In this document: in pieces, positions 8,371 to 16,829 of the stretch
Layout: each line of letters begins with the position of its first letter
Position numbering within the stretch: position 1 is the first letter of the stretch
NCBI GenBank assembly: GCA_944326115.1
Contig: CALVCQ010000007.1
Coordinates: 1 to 64,000 of the forward strand
Reading direction: 5' to 3'
DNA length: 64,000 bases
DNA from: Candidatus Gastranaerophilales bacterium
Lineage (GTDB): Bacteria > Cyanobacteriota > Vampirovibrionia > Gastranaerophilales > Gastranaerophilaceae
Notes under the pieces: model-generated
Told to the model about the DNA's origin: nothing
Seen by the model: the letters and a program-made list of their open reading frames with translations, nothing else
Databases searched by the model: none
Translations under genes and position numbers: made by a program

Positions 8371-8384
8371 TCAGAGGAATAACA

Positions 8385-8831
8385 ATGCAAAAAATAACTT
8401 TAAAAATACAAAAATTACATTCTGATGTAACACTGCCGTCTTACCAGACAGAAGGTGCTGCGGGAATGGACTTATGCGCTTATTTGTCAGAACCTGTTAC
8501 ACTAAAATCACTGGAGAGAAGACTCATCCCTACAGGAATAAAAATCGAACTTCCTCACGGATACGAAGCACAGGTAAGACCCCGATCCGGAATGTCCATA
8601 AAACACGGTATTACTCTTGTTAACTGCGTAGGTACTATTGATGAAGATTACAGAGGTGAACTTTGTGTACCGGTAATAAATCTTTCAACAGAAGAATTTA
8701 CAATAAATAACGGTGACAGAATTGCTCAAATGGTGATTGCAGCCGTTACAAAAGCCGAAACAAAAATTGTATCTGAATTGTCAGACACACAAAGAGGAGA
8801 AGGCGGATTTGGTTCAACGGGAAGGAAATAA
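8385..8831 (+). CDS. dut: Deoxyuridine 5'-triphosphate nucleotidohydrolase (dUTPase)
   Basis: Hydrolyses dUTP to dUMP and pyrophosphate, keeping uracil out of DNA and feeding thymidylate synthesis. All five trimeric dUTPase motifs are visible: AAGMDLCAYL (1), PRSGMSIKHG (2), GTIDEDYRGEL (3, with the catalytic Asp), GDRIAQMVI (4) and GEGGFGSTG (5, the P-loop-like tail). The 148-residue length is normal. ATG 8385 is chosen because AGAGGA precedes it and the protein then begins at the usual place; an upstream GTG at 8346 lies inside repeat copy A. The stop overlaps the next gene's ATG (TAATG), so the two are translationally coupled. Confidence 0.95.
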   Translation: MQKITLKIQKLHSDVTLPSYQTEGAAGMDLCAYLSEPVTLKSLERRLIPTGIKIELPHGYEAQVRPRSGMSIKHGITLVNCVGTIDEDYRGELCVPVINLSTEEFTINNGDRIAQMVIAAVTKAETKIVSELSDTQRGEGGFGSTGRK

Positions 8832-9457
8832 TGAATAAGCTTGCTGTTTTTGACTTTGATTCAACACTCATGGATGGTGAAACCATTGAAATAATTGCTG
8901 CGGAACTAGGGTTAGAGGATAAAATATCTAAAATAACTCAAACGGCAATGGAAGGAAAAATAGATTTCTTTGACAGTCTTACCCGCCGTGTTGCTTTATT
9001 AAAAGGATTAAGTGAATCAAAAGTTAATGAGATTTGTCACAATCTTCCCTATATGGAAGGTGCAAAAGAAACAATATGCGAATTAAAAAAAAGAGGCTAT
9101 ACTGTTGTTTGCTTCTCAGGAGGATTTCAAAATGCCACAGGCTATGCAAAAAAAATTCTCGGATATGATGCGGATTTTTCCAATATATTACATACAAAAA
9201 ACGGAATACTTACCGGTCATGCCGGTGGGGAAATGATGTTTTCCGACAGCAAAGGCATTATGCTTAAGAAGCTTCAATCTTTACTTTGCGTATCTTATGA
9301 AAATACTCTGACTGTAGGCGATGGGGCAAATGATTTGAGCATGTTTAAATATGCCGGAACAACGGTTGCCTTCTGTGCAAAAGATTGTCTAAAAAAGGAA
9401 GCAGCAATCTCTATAGAAAGGAAAGATTTAAGACTGCTGCTTGATAAAATATTCTAA
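8831..9457 (+). CDS. serB: HAD-family phosphoserine phosphatase-like protein
   Basis: A 208-residue HAD phosphatase. Motif I FDFDSTLMDGE supplies the nucleophile and acid Asp, motif II is CFSGG, and VGDGANDLSMF is the metal-binding motif IV. The GDGANDLSM pattern and helical cap match SerB, which makes serine from 3-phosphoserine. The N-terminal ACT-like domain of longer SerB proteins is absent. Coupled to dut by a one-base overlap. Another small-molecule phosphatase activity cannot be excluded. Confidence 0.85.
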   Translation: MNKLAVFDFDSTLMDGETIEIIAAELGLEDKISKITQTAMEGKIDFFDSLTRRVALLKGLSESKVNEICHNLPYMEGAKETICELKKRGYTVVCFSGGFQNATGYAKKILGYDADFSNILHTKNGILTGHAGGEMMFSDSKGIMLKKLQSLLCVSYENTLTVGDGANDLSMFKYAGTTVAFCAKDCLKKEAAISIERKDLRLLLDKIF

Positions 9458-9472
9458 AGGTAAATGGAATAT

Positions 9473-10153
9473 TTAATCTTGTTGTACAACTGCGGGAGCT
9501 GTCTGCGGTATGTTTTCTGTTTTTGAATAAGAGTATAAGTTCACACGCCTTGAGCCGGAATAATCATCCATACGTGTTTCTGTTGTGACGGTAGAGTTGT
9601 TATTGTTTCTTGTGTATACATTGGTAACCTGCTGTTCAACTCGGCTTTTTGCTCCTTTTGTCGGGATTGACATTCTTGAAACAATATTTTTTGTAACATT
9701 GCCGTCTTTGTCATAATAAACGGTATAGCGCTCATGGTTCGCTGTATTGTGTATAATTTCAGAACGTTTTATTCCGTCTTTGTCAAAATATGTTTTAATA
9801 GATTTTGTACCTGCATCTACTATATCACCCTGTGTATTTCTGGCTTTCGTTTTAATAATTTGAGTAGTCAGTCGTCCGCCGTCTTTTGTGGATTTTTCAA
9901 AATTTTGTATTACGGGTTTTAGCGCTTGAATATTTCTGTATCGGACAATGCCGTAAGTTAAAGCCCCTATTGCACCCAGAAACAATAAAACTTTTGCAGG
10001 ATTTGATGAAGAATTTTTTTGCTCCTGATACACTTCCGGCTCCGGTGCAGCTATTTGTGCAGAAGCCACCGGTTGAGAAACATTTTTCAGATTTGAATTT
10101 TGTATTGTATTAACAGGAACACCCGTAACCGCATTAACTCCGCTAACCGTCAT
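9473..10153 (-). CDS. Single-pass membrane protein with DKDG turns, unknown function
   Basis: 226 residues, ATG behind AGGTAGGT. A polar, low-complexity N-terminus (about 1-50) precedes one membrane segment (about 54-70, KVLLFLGAIGALTYGIV). After it comes a beta-rich region with TYFDKDGIKRSEI and VYYDKDGNVTKN, echoing the DADGN repeats of the giant protein at 2646-7577. The C-terminus is Ser/Thr/Asn-rich. It converges on serB with a 15-bp gap and no strong terminator. No family was recognised. Confidence 0.65.
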   Translation of the reverse strand: MTVSGVNAVTGVPVNTIQNSNLKNVSQPVASAQIAAPEPEVYQEQKNSSSNPAKVLLFLGAIGALTYGIVRYRNIQALKPVIQNFEKSTKDGGRLTTQIIKTKARNTQGDIVDAGTKSIKTYFDKDGIKRSEIIHNTANHERYTVYYDKDGNVTKNIVSRMSIPTKGAKSRVEQQVTNVYTRNNNNSTVTTETRMDDYSGSRRVNLYSYSKTENIPQTAPAVVQQD

Positions 10154-10287
10154 AATACCTACCTTTCTTCTTTTTTAAACTCCTATAATATATTAAAAAC
10201 TTTTTAATTTACAAAATTGCTTATTTGTACATATAGCAAAAAACCTTTTAAAACGTGCATTTTCAGGTGAACAAAAAATATAATAAA

Positions 10288-10370
10288 CATGCCCAAAAAT
10301 ATTGTTAAGAAATTGGCATGGTCAAAGATTCAATAATAGCAATCTGTTAACACAATAATCAACCGGCATG
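10288..10370. promoter_or_regulatory. CATGCC/GGCATG repeats in the divergent intergenic region
   Basis: The 317-bp gap between divergent genes contains CATGCC (10288-10293), GGCATGGTC (10315-10323) and GGCATGACC (10365-10373). The first two form an inverted pair and the last two a direct pair. They lie upstream of the + strand promoter and could be operator sites; there is no independent support. Confidence 0.3.
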
Positions 10371-10383
10371 ACCTTTTAAAATC

Positions 10384-10412
10384 TTTACATAAAATATTCA
10401 AAAAATTATTTA
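10384..10412 (+). promoter_or_regulatory. Sigma-70-type promoter for the 10471 gene
   Basis: -35 TTTACA (10384-10389), 17-bp spacer, -10 TATTTA (10407-10412), about 58 bp before the start codon. Confidence 0.5.
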
Positions 10413-10470
10413 GTGTTTTCTAGCAAAAAAAATTAAATTAGTGCTTTATATAATTGGACGGAAGTAAGAC

Positions 10471-11028
10471 ATGTCTATTGTATTAAATAAAAGCAGCGAA
10501 AAAATAATTTCTTACATCGGCAGAAATATTAATTCACCTGAACAAAGGCTGATACAGGGCGTTACAGCACTGGCGTCACAGCCTGTAATTGATTATTACA
10601 ACAAAGATGCCGATGACAATACCCGTGCAGTTTCCGTGGCAAGAACTATAGGAAAAATTATTGCCGGAACTCTTGTAGGAGTGCTAATAAGATATGCAAG
10701 TATTGCGGTTACAAAGCGGTTCTCTCGTTTTACTATCACAGAGGGAGAGAAATTTATTACCTCAATCAAAAGAAAAACAAAACAAGATCGACTGCTGCCA
10801 AATTTTAATCCTGAATACTATAAAGAAATGACAAAAGAGGAATTTATAAGAAAATATAATAACGATATAAAGACCCTCGGTACAATACTTGCTACAGTAG
10901 CTATGGTATTTACAAACTTTCTGGTGGATGCTCCTTTAACTAAGATTATCACAAATGTATTAACAGGCAGAGTTAAAAAGCATATTGAAAAAAACAAAAA
11001 GACGGAGGTGAAAAATGCCGCCGCTTAA
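10471..11028 (+). CDS. Membrane protein of unknown function
   Basis: 185 residues. After a polar N-terminus there is one hydrophobic segment (about 65-82, GKIIAGTLVGVLIRYASIAV) and a second near 130-148 (TLGTILATVAMVFTNFLV), with a basic tail (KKHIEKNKKTEVK). The gene overlaps the next by 14 bases, and that gene's ribosome-binding site lies within this one, so the two are probably co-translated. Not recognised; a two-component membrane assembly with the next gene is inference. Confidence 0.65.
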   Translation: MSIVLNKSSEKIISYIGRNINSPEQRLIQGVTALASQPVIDYYNKDADDNTRAVSVARTIGKIIAGTLVGVLIRYASIAVTKRFSRFTITEGEKFITSIKRKTKQDRLLPNFNPEYYKEMTKEEFIRKYNNDIKTLGTILATVAMVFTNFLVDAPLTKIITNVLTGRVKKHIEKNKKTEVKNAAA

Positions 11029-11782
11029 TTTGTTTGATAAAGCCATAAATGCAATCTGGAGAAAATATGCAGATGACGCAGGTAAATCGCTTATACATCT
11101 GGGCGCTGTCGGCTGGTTCTTTTCCGGTCTTGCTCAAATTGTAATGATAGCCAGAAACAAAAATATTGATAAAAACGAAAAAAAATTCCTTATTCCCCAA
11201 GAAATATCAGACTGCGCAATAAATGTGGGGCTTTACTATACAATCTGTCAATCAATAAAAAAATCAGGAGACAAACTGCTTGAAAAAGCATACATTTTGC
11301 CGCAAAAGACTTTTTCTGTTTTATCTGAATACAAAAACGATTCTCAAAAAAATATTACGGAAATGCTTGAGGATGAAGTTAAAAATTTTAAATATGACAT
11401 AGACGGTCAAAAATTAAAAAGCAATGTGTCGAATTTTCTGGATTCTGCAATAAAATATCTTGAACAAAAACTAAACAATCTTCCGGTCACCAATCCAAAT
11501 ACAACATTTGACAAATTTGTTAATGCAGAAGAAATATTGCCAAAACTCAATTTATTAAAAGAAGCACAAAAAGATTTTATTAAATGTAAAAACGGTATAG
11601 GTGTGTTGACGGCAGTTCTGGCTTCCGTATTATCCTGCAATATTCTTACGCCTGTTGCAAGAAATGCTTCCGCAAACTATTTTCAGAGAAAATTAACTCA
11701 AAATAAACAGACTGAACTATACAGACAACAGATATTTTGCAGAACAAAATTGCCGCATACTTTCAGCGGTTTTAATATTTAA
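11015..11782 (+). CDS. Membrane-associated protein of unknown function
   Basis: 255 residues, ATG preceded by GGAGGTG inside the upstream gene. It has hydrophobic segments near 27-46 (LIHLGAVGWFFSGLAQIVMI) and 66-80, a long charged helical middle (about 85-190), and a hydrophobic stretch near 195-212 (GIGVLTAVLASVLSCNIL). Layout and composition resemble the larger proteins at 14417 and 16828, as if members of one lineage-specific set. Its 3' end overlaps the convergent gmhA-gmhB gene by four bases. No function assigned. Confidence 0.65.
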   Translation: MPPLNLFDKAINAIWRKYADDAGKSLIHLGAVGWFFSGLAQIVMIARNKNIDKNEKKFLIPQEISDCAINVGLYYTICQSIKKSGDKLLEKAYILPQKTFSVLSEYKNDSQKNITEMLEDEVKNFKYDIDGQKLKSNVSNFLDSAIKYLEQKLNNLPVTNPNTTFDKFVNAEEILPKLNLLKEAQKDFIKCKNGIGVLTAVLASVLSCNILTPVARNASANYFQRKLTQNKQTELYRQQIFCRTKLPHTFSGFNI

Positions 11783-12828
11783 AGTACAATGTCGTCTAAA
11801 CCAGAAACAATTGTACCCTGTGATTTTTTAGCGGTTTTGCTTAAAAGAAATGTTCTTTTTACGCCTGCAGCCAGAGCAGCCTCGGAGTCACGTTCCTTGT
11901 CTCCTACAGCAACTGAATTTTCCATATCAATATTGTATCTGTCTTTTGCTTTTAAAAACATGCCGGGCAGCGGTTTTCTGTCTTCATGCTCAAGATATGG
12001 GCAGCAATATACATCAGTTATTTCTATACCCTGCTTTTTAAACTCATTTTTCATGTGCTCATTAAAAGCATTCATTTGTTCCAGTGTATAATAGCCACGC
12101 TCTACTCCGGATTGATTTGTTATTACAAAAATTTTGAAATCTTTCTTTTGCGCCTGTCTGCACAAATCAAGAATTCCGTCTATAAATGCGAATTTTTCTA
12201 TCTCAAAAGTATAATCATAATCCACATTTATGGTGCCGTCTCTGTCCAAAAACAGTGCTTTAATTTTCGGTGAACATTCTTTTTCTATTATTCCGCATAT
12301 TATATGACCTACAGCTATATGCATTTCCTGTATATGGTTTGTGGTATCAGAGGGGACATTAATGGTAAAATCTGCTTGTTCTTTCATTTTACCGCCCTTT
12401 TCACCTGTAAATGCAATGGTTGTAATCCCTATTGATTTAGCTTTATCCATAGCCATAAGTACATTTCTGCTGTTGCCGCTTGTGGAAAGTCCGACAAGAA
12501 CATCACCTTTTTTGCCTATTCCCTCTACCTGACGTTCAAAAATTGTGTCATATCCAAAATCATTGCCTACCGCAGTTAATATGGAGGTATCTGTAGTAAG
12601 CGCAACTGAATTAATAGCAGGTCTGTTTATTTTGTATCTTCCGACAAGTTCTGCCGCAAGATGCTGTGAATCTGCAGCCGAACCGCCATTTCCGCAAAAC
12701 ATAATCTTATTCCCGTGTTTTATTGCTTCAACACAAACCCTTGCGGCTTTTTCTATAACCGGACTTAGTTGTTTTATTTTTTGAAAATTACTGCTTATTG
12801 TTTCAAAATCTTTATCTATGTTATACAT
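11779..12828 (-). CDS. gmhAB: Bifunctional GmhA-GmhB fusion (heptose isomerase + bisphosphatase)
   Basis: 349 residues. Residues 1-186 are a SIS-domain sedoheptulose-7-phosphate isomerase (FCGNGGSAADSQHLAAELVGR; STSGNSRNV). Residues 190-349 are a HAD phosphatase of the GmhB/HisB-N type (LFLDRDGTIN with Asp195/Asp197; VITNQSGVERGYY; VGDKERDSEAA). Together they catalyse steps 1 and 3 of ADP-heptose synthesis. The zinc loop usual in GmhB (CxH...CxC) is reduced to DVYCCPYLEHEDRKPLPGM, with only the adjacent cysteines left. GGAG precedes the ATG, which overlaps the end of hldE by 8 bases. The product route leads to LPS core heptose or soluble ADP-heptose. Confidence 0.92.
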   Translation of the reverse strand: MYNIDKDFETISSNFQKIKQLSPVIEKAARVCVEAIKHGNKIMFCGNGGSAADSQHLAAELVGRYKINRPAINSVALTTDTSILTAVGNDFGYDTIFERQVEGIGKKGDVLVGLSTSGNSRNVLMAMDKAKSIGITTIAFTGEKGGKMKEQADFTINVPSDTTNHIQEMHIAVGHIICGIIEKECSPKIKALFLDRDGTINVDYDYTFEIEKFAFIDGILDLCRQAQKKDFKIFVITNQSGVERGYYTLEQMNAFNEHMKNEFKKQGIEITDVYCCPYLEHEDRKPLPGMFLKAKDRYNIDMENSVAVGDKERDSEAALAAGVKRTFLLSKTAKKSQGTIVSGLDDIVL

Positions 12829-14323
12829 TTAAAACTCCGTCTTTTTGTAAATTATCAATTTTTTTCAATACTGATGTTGTGGAATAATCTTCTATTCTTT
12901 CAAGCTCTACAACTTTCCCTCCGTAAGAAGTAACAAATTGAGCTTCGGGCCAATTTTGCAAACTCAAGCCTTCTTTTGCAATAACATCAGGCTTAATTTT
13001 TTTTACCAGTTCAACTGCGGTATCTTCATCAAAAAGAATTACGTAATCAACAAATTCCAACGATGCTGCTACATAGGCACGAGTTTTTTCATCCTGAAGA
13101 GGAAACTGTTCCCCTTTTATATGTTTTACTGATTTGTCTGAATTAATCCCTACAAACAAATAATCGCACTCTTTTTTTGCACCGGCAAAAGAGTGTATAT
13201 GCCCGAGATGCATAACATCAAAACAACCGTTTGTAAATCCGATTATTTTCCCCTGTGATTTTAATTCGGATGCAATTTCAACTGCCTCGTCAGCAGAGAT
13301 TATTTTTAGTCCCTGTGATAATTTTCCTTTAGCATTATCAGCAATGATTGCATTTTTTAACTCGGACGGAGTAACACAAGCTGTGCCGAGTTTCCCCACA
13401 ACAATGCCCGAAGCAAGATTGGCAAGTTTCATTGCATCATTGATATAGGCTCCTGTTGCTATTGAAGCTCCTAAAACAGCCAGAGATGTATCTCCGGCAC
13501 CTGAAACATCAAATACTTCTTTAGCCTCTGCAGAAATATAAACTGATTCCTGTTCTGTATCTGACGGTATATATATCATACCGTCTTTACTCAGCGTTAT
13601 TAACAAACTGCTTATATTATAATTTTTCATTACTTTTCTTGCTGAAAATGAAATTTTATCTTTAAAATCATCTGCTCCGGTATCAAATTTTTCACCGGAA
13701 ACAAGTTCAAATTCTTTTAAATTAGGCTTTACAATATCCGCACCCGAATATTTTGAAAAATCTTTTTCCTTAGGATCCACAAGAATCTTTTTGTTGTGTT
13801 TTTTACACAATTCAATAATCATACCTGTAGTCTCTTGAGTTAACAGCCCTTTTTTGTAATCAGAAAGCAATACAATGTGACATTTTGGCAATGCATTATC
13901 TACGAAATTTTTTAACTCTTCAATTTCTTTTGGAATTAAATGCAAATCCGTTTCTTTATCGGCTCTTACAATATGATTATTACTTGCTATCATTCTTATT
14001 TTTGTCGTAGTCGGATAATTTTCAGGTTTTATCAAAGAATATTCACAGCCCGTTTCATTTAAAAATCGTTCAAGCATTACACAGGATTCATCATTTCCGG
14101 CTGCACCGATAAACATTGTTTTTATTCTTAACGAAGCAAGGTTTGCAATAACATTTCCTGTTCCGCCTAGCATTGATTTTTCTTTTGTTATTTTAAATAC
14201 GGGAACAGGCGCTTCCGGAGATATTCTGTCTACTTCTCCGTACAAAAACTTGTCAAGCATAATATCGCCGATACATAATATTTTCAAATTTTTAAAACTG
14301 TTAATAATAGTTGTGGATAACAT
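12821..14323 (-). CDS. hldE: Bifunctional heptose kinase / adenylyltransferase HldE
   Basis: 500 residues. The N-terminal half is a PfkB/ribokinase-type D-glycero-beta-D-manno-heptose-7-phosphate kinase (GDIMLDKFLYGEVDRISPEA; GGTGNVIANLASL; anion hole VSGAGDTSLAVL). The C-terminal part from about residue 345 is the nucleotidyltransferase (GFTNGCFDVMHLGHIHS, carrying the HxGH motif) that makes ADP-heptose from heptose-1-phosphate. With the fused gmhAB downstream, all four activities from sedoheptulose-7-phosphate to ADP-D-glycero-D-manno-heptose are present. The epimerase HldD is not in this window. Confidence 0.95.
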   Translation of the reverse strand: MLSTTIINSFKNLKILCIGDIMLDKFLYGEVDRISPEAPVPVFKITKEKSMLGGTGNVIANLASLRIKTMFIGAAGNDESCVMLERFLNETGCEYSLIKPENYPTTTKIRMIASNNHIVRADKETDLHLIPKEIEELKNFVDNALPKCHIVLLSDYKKGLLTQETTGMIIELCKKHNKKILVDPKEKDFSKYSGADIVKPNLKEFELVSGEKFDTGADDFKDKISFSARKVMKNYNISSLLITLSKDGMIYIPSDTEQESVYISAEAKEVFDVSGAGDTSLAVLGASIATGAYINDAMKLANLASGIVVGKLGTACVTPSELKNAIIADNAKGKLSQGLKIISADEAVEIASELKSQGKIIGFTNGCFDVMHLGHIHSFAGAKKECDYLFVGINSDKSVKHIKGEQFPLQDEKTRAYVAASLEFVDYVILFDEDTAVELVKKIKPDVIAKEGLSLQNWPEAQFVTSYGGKVVELERIEDYSTTSVLKKIDNLQKDGVLNV

Positions 14324-14404
14324 ATTCCTAATTCCCGTAAATATATTTTATTCTTATATCATACCATAAATCGATTTTGTACTGTTATGCAATTAAATAC
14401 ATAT

Positions 14405-14425
14405 AAAAAGCAGGGATTACCTGCC
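14405..14425 (-). terminator. Terminator overlapping the stop of the 622-aa gene
   Basis: On the minus strand GCAGG-TAATC-CCTGC is followed by five T. The stem includes the TAA stop codon of the gene ending at 14417. Confidence 0.55.
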
Positions 14426-16285
14426 TGCAGTTATCCAGTTATCAATATTTTTATATAAATTAAAAGGTATAACCGTTGGATTATTTCCGAAATTAATCTT
14501 TTTAGATTTATCCTTTTCAACAGTGTATTTCAGCAGTTTATTTAGAAAGTGAGGAACTGTAAAGCCAAGTACAGCCATATTAGTTAGTAGAGACACCCAG
14601 TATAAAACAGCACCGACATTTTTTGTGCGCCTCAGAACATCAGGCGGGATATTTTTCATCATATTGATTTTTTTGAATCGTCTTACAGGCAGAAAAAAGC
14701 TCTTTATAAAACCGATTTTTTTGCCTTTATGTTTATCAGTATTCATAATTTTAGTGCCAAGAAAACGGTCGGAAAGCCTGCCGAGAATATTATTTATTAA
14801 AAAATCGCCTCCGAAAAACATTACAAAAGTAGCGCCTTCTCTTGCCGTTCTGTCCCTAAGCTCATATTTGTCACGGGAAGACGGAAGCTTTGCAAGAAAT
14901 CCGGTAAAAGCCCACTTCATTGCATTGACAGTTTTTGACATACTTACACTTGATGTATAGTTAAAATTTTGGGCATTATTTTTTATTATATTAGCTGTTT
15001 TGGCACTTAGTCCTTTTGTAACGGCTCTGGATAATACAATCCCCGGGATAAATGCAAAAGCGAGTGTTCCTGTCAGGCGTTTCAGTTTGCTTTTTCTATG
15101 TTCTTTTTTTGAAATTTCTTTTTCCTCCAGCATATTGAATGTTGCAGAAAATCCTTTACGTCCTGTTTTATATTCTGTAATCCCCGTAGCAATCCAGGGA
15201 ATACTCCCCATCAAAAGACCTGTTGAAATAAAATCCGAACGCAGAATCTGTTCATGTGCTTTCAATAGCTTTGACATTAGCTGTTCTTCTTTACCTTTAA
15301 ATCGCTCGAGTATATTATCAAAATCAGTTTCTGTTTTAAGCTGTTTTGCAGTTTGTTTAATCCCGTCTATCATTGTTCCAGTATCTTTTGTAAGATACTC
15401 TTTTGAAACCTGAATAATTTTCTTTTCATTTCCTAAAAAGTTTTGGACAATCCCGTTTTTATACAAAAAGAATTTATTGTATCTTGGCAGCAAAAGTAAA
15501 GGCATTATAAATGCAAAAGTTACACTCAATGCAGACATGCCCATTCTTTCGAGTGCTTCTTCTTTTGTATTTGACATAATAGCGTTTGGTATTGCACATC
15601 CGCCTATATTTGTCAGACCTCTGTTTAAAAGAGTGTGTGACTGAATAAAAGCTGTTGCATTATACAATCCCCCCTTAAAATTTAGAAAACTGTTTTTTCT
15701 TTTATTCATATAAAGCAAATTAAGTTTCTTATCAAGCTGTTTGTAATCTTCAGGTGACATATTAGTGTTATAAAACTGTTTCTCGTACTCAATCCCTTTA
15801 GGAAAAACTTTTTCTTTCAAAATTTTATATGCGGTATAAGGATCATCCGTACAAAGGACTGTTTCTTCCAGAGGACATTTTATTTTTGAATTTTTATCGA
15901 ATACACTGTCAGCTACTTCAGCTGAATCACAAATAATTCCTTTGTTAGTAAAAAATTTTTGTGCCGATTTTGTCATTATCGGTGTTCTTATTCTTCTTGC
16001 ATTGCCGTATGCAAAAAGAAGCGCAGAGGCTTTACTTATCCGTCTGTCTACAATATAACAGTCTTTAAAATCATAATTAAAATCTTCCAGCGCAAGAAAT
16101 ACTGGCTTTAAATTTCTCTGATTATAATATTTTACTTGCCCGTTTTTATAGACAGCAAGAGTATGTTTGTCCAAATTTTGCAGCATTTCATTTATCTTTT
16201 GTACTGTTGGCACAGAAGGCTGCTTCGGTATTTGTTTATAATTTATACTGCGATTTTGTATATTTGTATTCAGTTTTATAGTCAT
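14417..16285 (-). CDS. Polytopic membrane protein of unknown function (622 aa)
   Basis: A soluble N-terminal region (1-195) precedes an NSFLNFKGG motif (198-206) and several hydrophobic segments: about 251-267 (SALSVTFAFIMPLLLLP), near 350-368, near 405-422 (LTGTLAFAFIPGIVLSRAV) and near 560-585. Basic loops (KEHRKSKLKR; KHKGKK) separate them. No catalytic motif or family is recognisable. The NFKG motif recurs in the proteins at 16828 and 25074. There is no Shine-Dalgarno sequence; a TAATAT box lies 6 bases before the ATG, suggesting a leaderless transcript. The gene sits alone between hldE and trxA. Confidence 0.7.
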   Translation of the reverse strand: MTIKLNTNIQNRSINYKQIPKQPSVPTVQKINEMLQNLDKHTLAVYKNGQVKYYNQRNLKPVFLALEDFNYDFKDCYIVDRRISKASALLFAYGNARRIRTPIMTKSAQKFFTNKGIICDSAEVADSVFDKNSKIKCPLEETVLCTDDPYTAYKILKEKVFPKGIEYEKQFYNTNMSPEDYKQLDKKLNLLYMNKRKNSFLNFKGGLYNATAFIQSHTLLNRGLTNIGGCAIPNAIMSNTKEEALERMGMSALSVTFAFIMPLLLLPRYNKFFLYKNGIVQNFLGNEKKIIQVSKEYLTKDTGTMIDGIKQTAKQLKTETDFDNILERFKGKEEQLMSKLLKAHEQILRSDFISTGLLMGSIPWIATGITEYKTGRKGFSATFNMLEEKEISKKEHRKSKLKRLTGTLAFAFIPGIVLSRAVTKGLSAKTANIIKNNAQNFNYTSSVSMSKTVNAMKWAFTGFLAKLPSSRDKYELRDRTAREGATFVMFFGGDFLINNILGRLSDRFLGTKIMNTDKHKGKKIGFIKSFFLPVRRFKKINMMKNIPPDVLRRTKNVGAVLYWVSLLTNMAVLGFTVPHFLNKLLKYTVEKDKSKKINFGNNPTVIPFNLYKNIDNWITAGR

Positions 16286-16309
16286 TATGCTATATTATTT
16301 TACAAAATT

Positions 16310-16366
16310 CATCTTACAGTCAACTGACTCCGGCTGCATCCTGGATTATTTGCGTTCGTAAGATTT
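16310..16366 (-). repeat. Dispersed repeat, subtype 2 fragment (copy E)
   Basis: On the minus strand it reads CTTACGAACGCAAATAATCC, then a short link and GCAGCCGGAGTCAGTTGAC. It aligns with 61442-61495 (CTTACGAACGCCAATAATCC and GTAGTTGAAGTCAGTTGTC), and its right end matches the terminus of copies A-C. Confidence 0.75.
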
Positions 16367-16399
16367 TGTATTTATATAAACATATAACTAGCCTATTAA

Positions 16400-16428
16400 T
16401 TGACTTTTTGATAAAATTAACTTATATA
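16400..16428 (+). promoter_or_regulatory. Strong promoter of trxA
   Basis: -35 TTGACT (16400-16405), 17-bp spacer, -10 TATATA (16423-16428), 30 bp before the trxA start. This is the closest match to the sigma-70 consensus noticed in the window. Confidence 0.7.
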
Positions 16429-16457
16429 TTGTAATATCAATTTAAGGAGGAGATATT

Positions 16458-16781
16458 ATGTCAAATGCTATGGATATTAATGATTCAACATTTGAACAAG
16501 AAGTTGTTAACTCACAAGAATTAACAATAGTTGATTTTTGGGCGCCATGGTGCGGTCCTTGCAGAAAACTAGGTCCGGTTTTGGATGAAGTTGCAAACGA
16601 TTATGCAGGTAAAATAAAAGTAGTAAAGCTTAATACTGACGAAAATCTTAAAACAGCAAAAGAATACTCTGTCAGCGGTCTTCCGACTCTGCTTGTTTTT
16701 AAAGGAGGTAAAGCCGTTGAAAGATTAGTGGGTCTTATGCCTAAAACTACAATAGTTTCTAATATAGAAAAACATTTATAA
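16458..16781 (+). CDS. trxA: Thioredoxin
   Basis: 107 residues. Cytoplasmic dithiol reductant for ribonucleotide reductase, peroxiredoxins and other disulfides. The active site FWAPWCGPC has Cys32 and Cys35, and the cis-Pro is in SGLPTLLVF. Family-typical length, no signal peptide. AAGGAGGAG precedes the ATG and a strong promoter lies upstream, so it is probably well expressed as a single-gene unit ended by the hairpin at 16803. Confidence 0.97.
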   Translation: MSNAMDINDSTFEQEVVNSQELTIVDFWAPWCGPCRKLGPVLDEVANDYAGKIKVVKLNTDENLKTAKEYSVSGLPTLLVFKGGKAVERLVGLMPKTTIVSNIEKHL

Positions 16782-16802
16782 TTTATAAATGTTGTTATAA
16801 AT

Positions 16803-16829
16803 AAAAGGTCAACGTTAAGTTGACCTTTT
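16803..16829. terminator. Bidirectional terminator after trxA
   Basis: AAAAGGTCAAC, loop GTTAA, GTTGACCTTTT form a perfect 11-bp stem with T-rich flanks on both strands, between convergent trxA and the 913-aa gene. Confidence 0.8.

Noticed and set aside
8256-8384. Short open frames in the dispersed repeats (STDSxYLLNLCNKQ...WGHF) as real genes
   Set aside because: They lack a start codon with a binding site, the frame is shared simply because the copies are nearly identical, and two copies differ by amino-acid-changing substitutions; the repeat itself is the better explanation.
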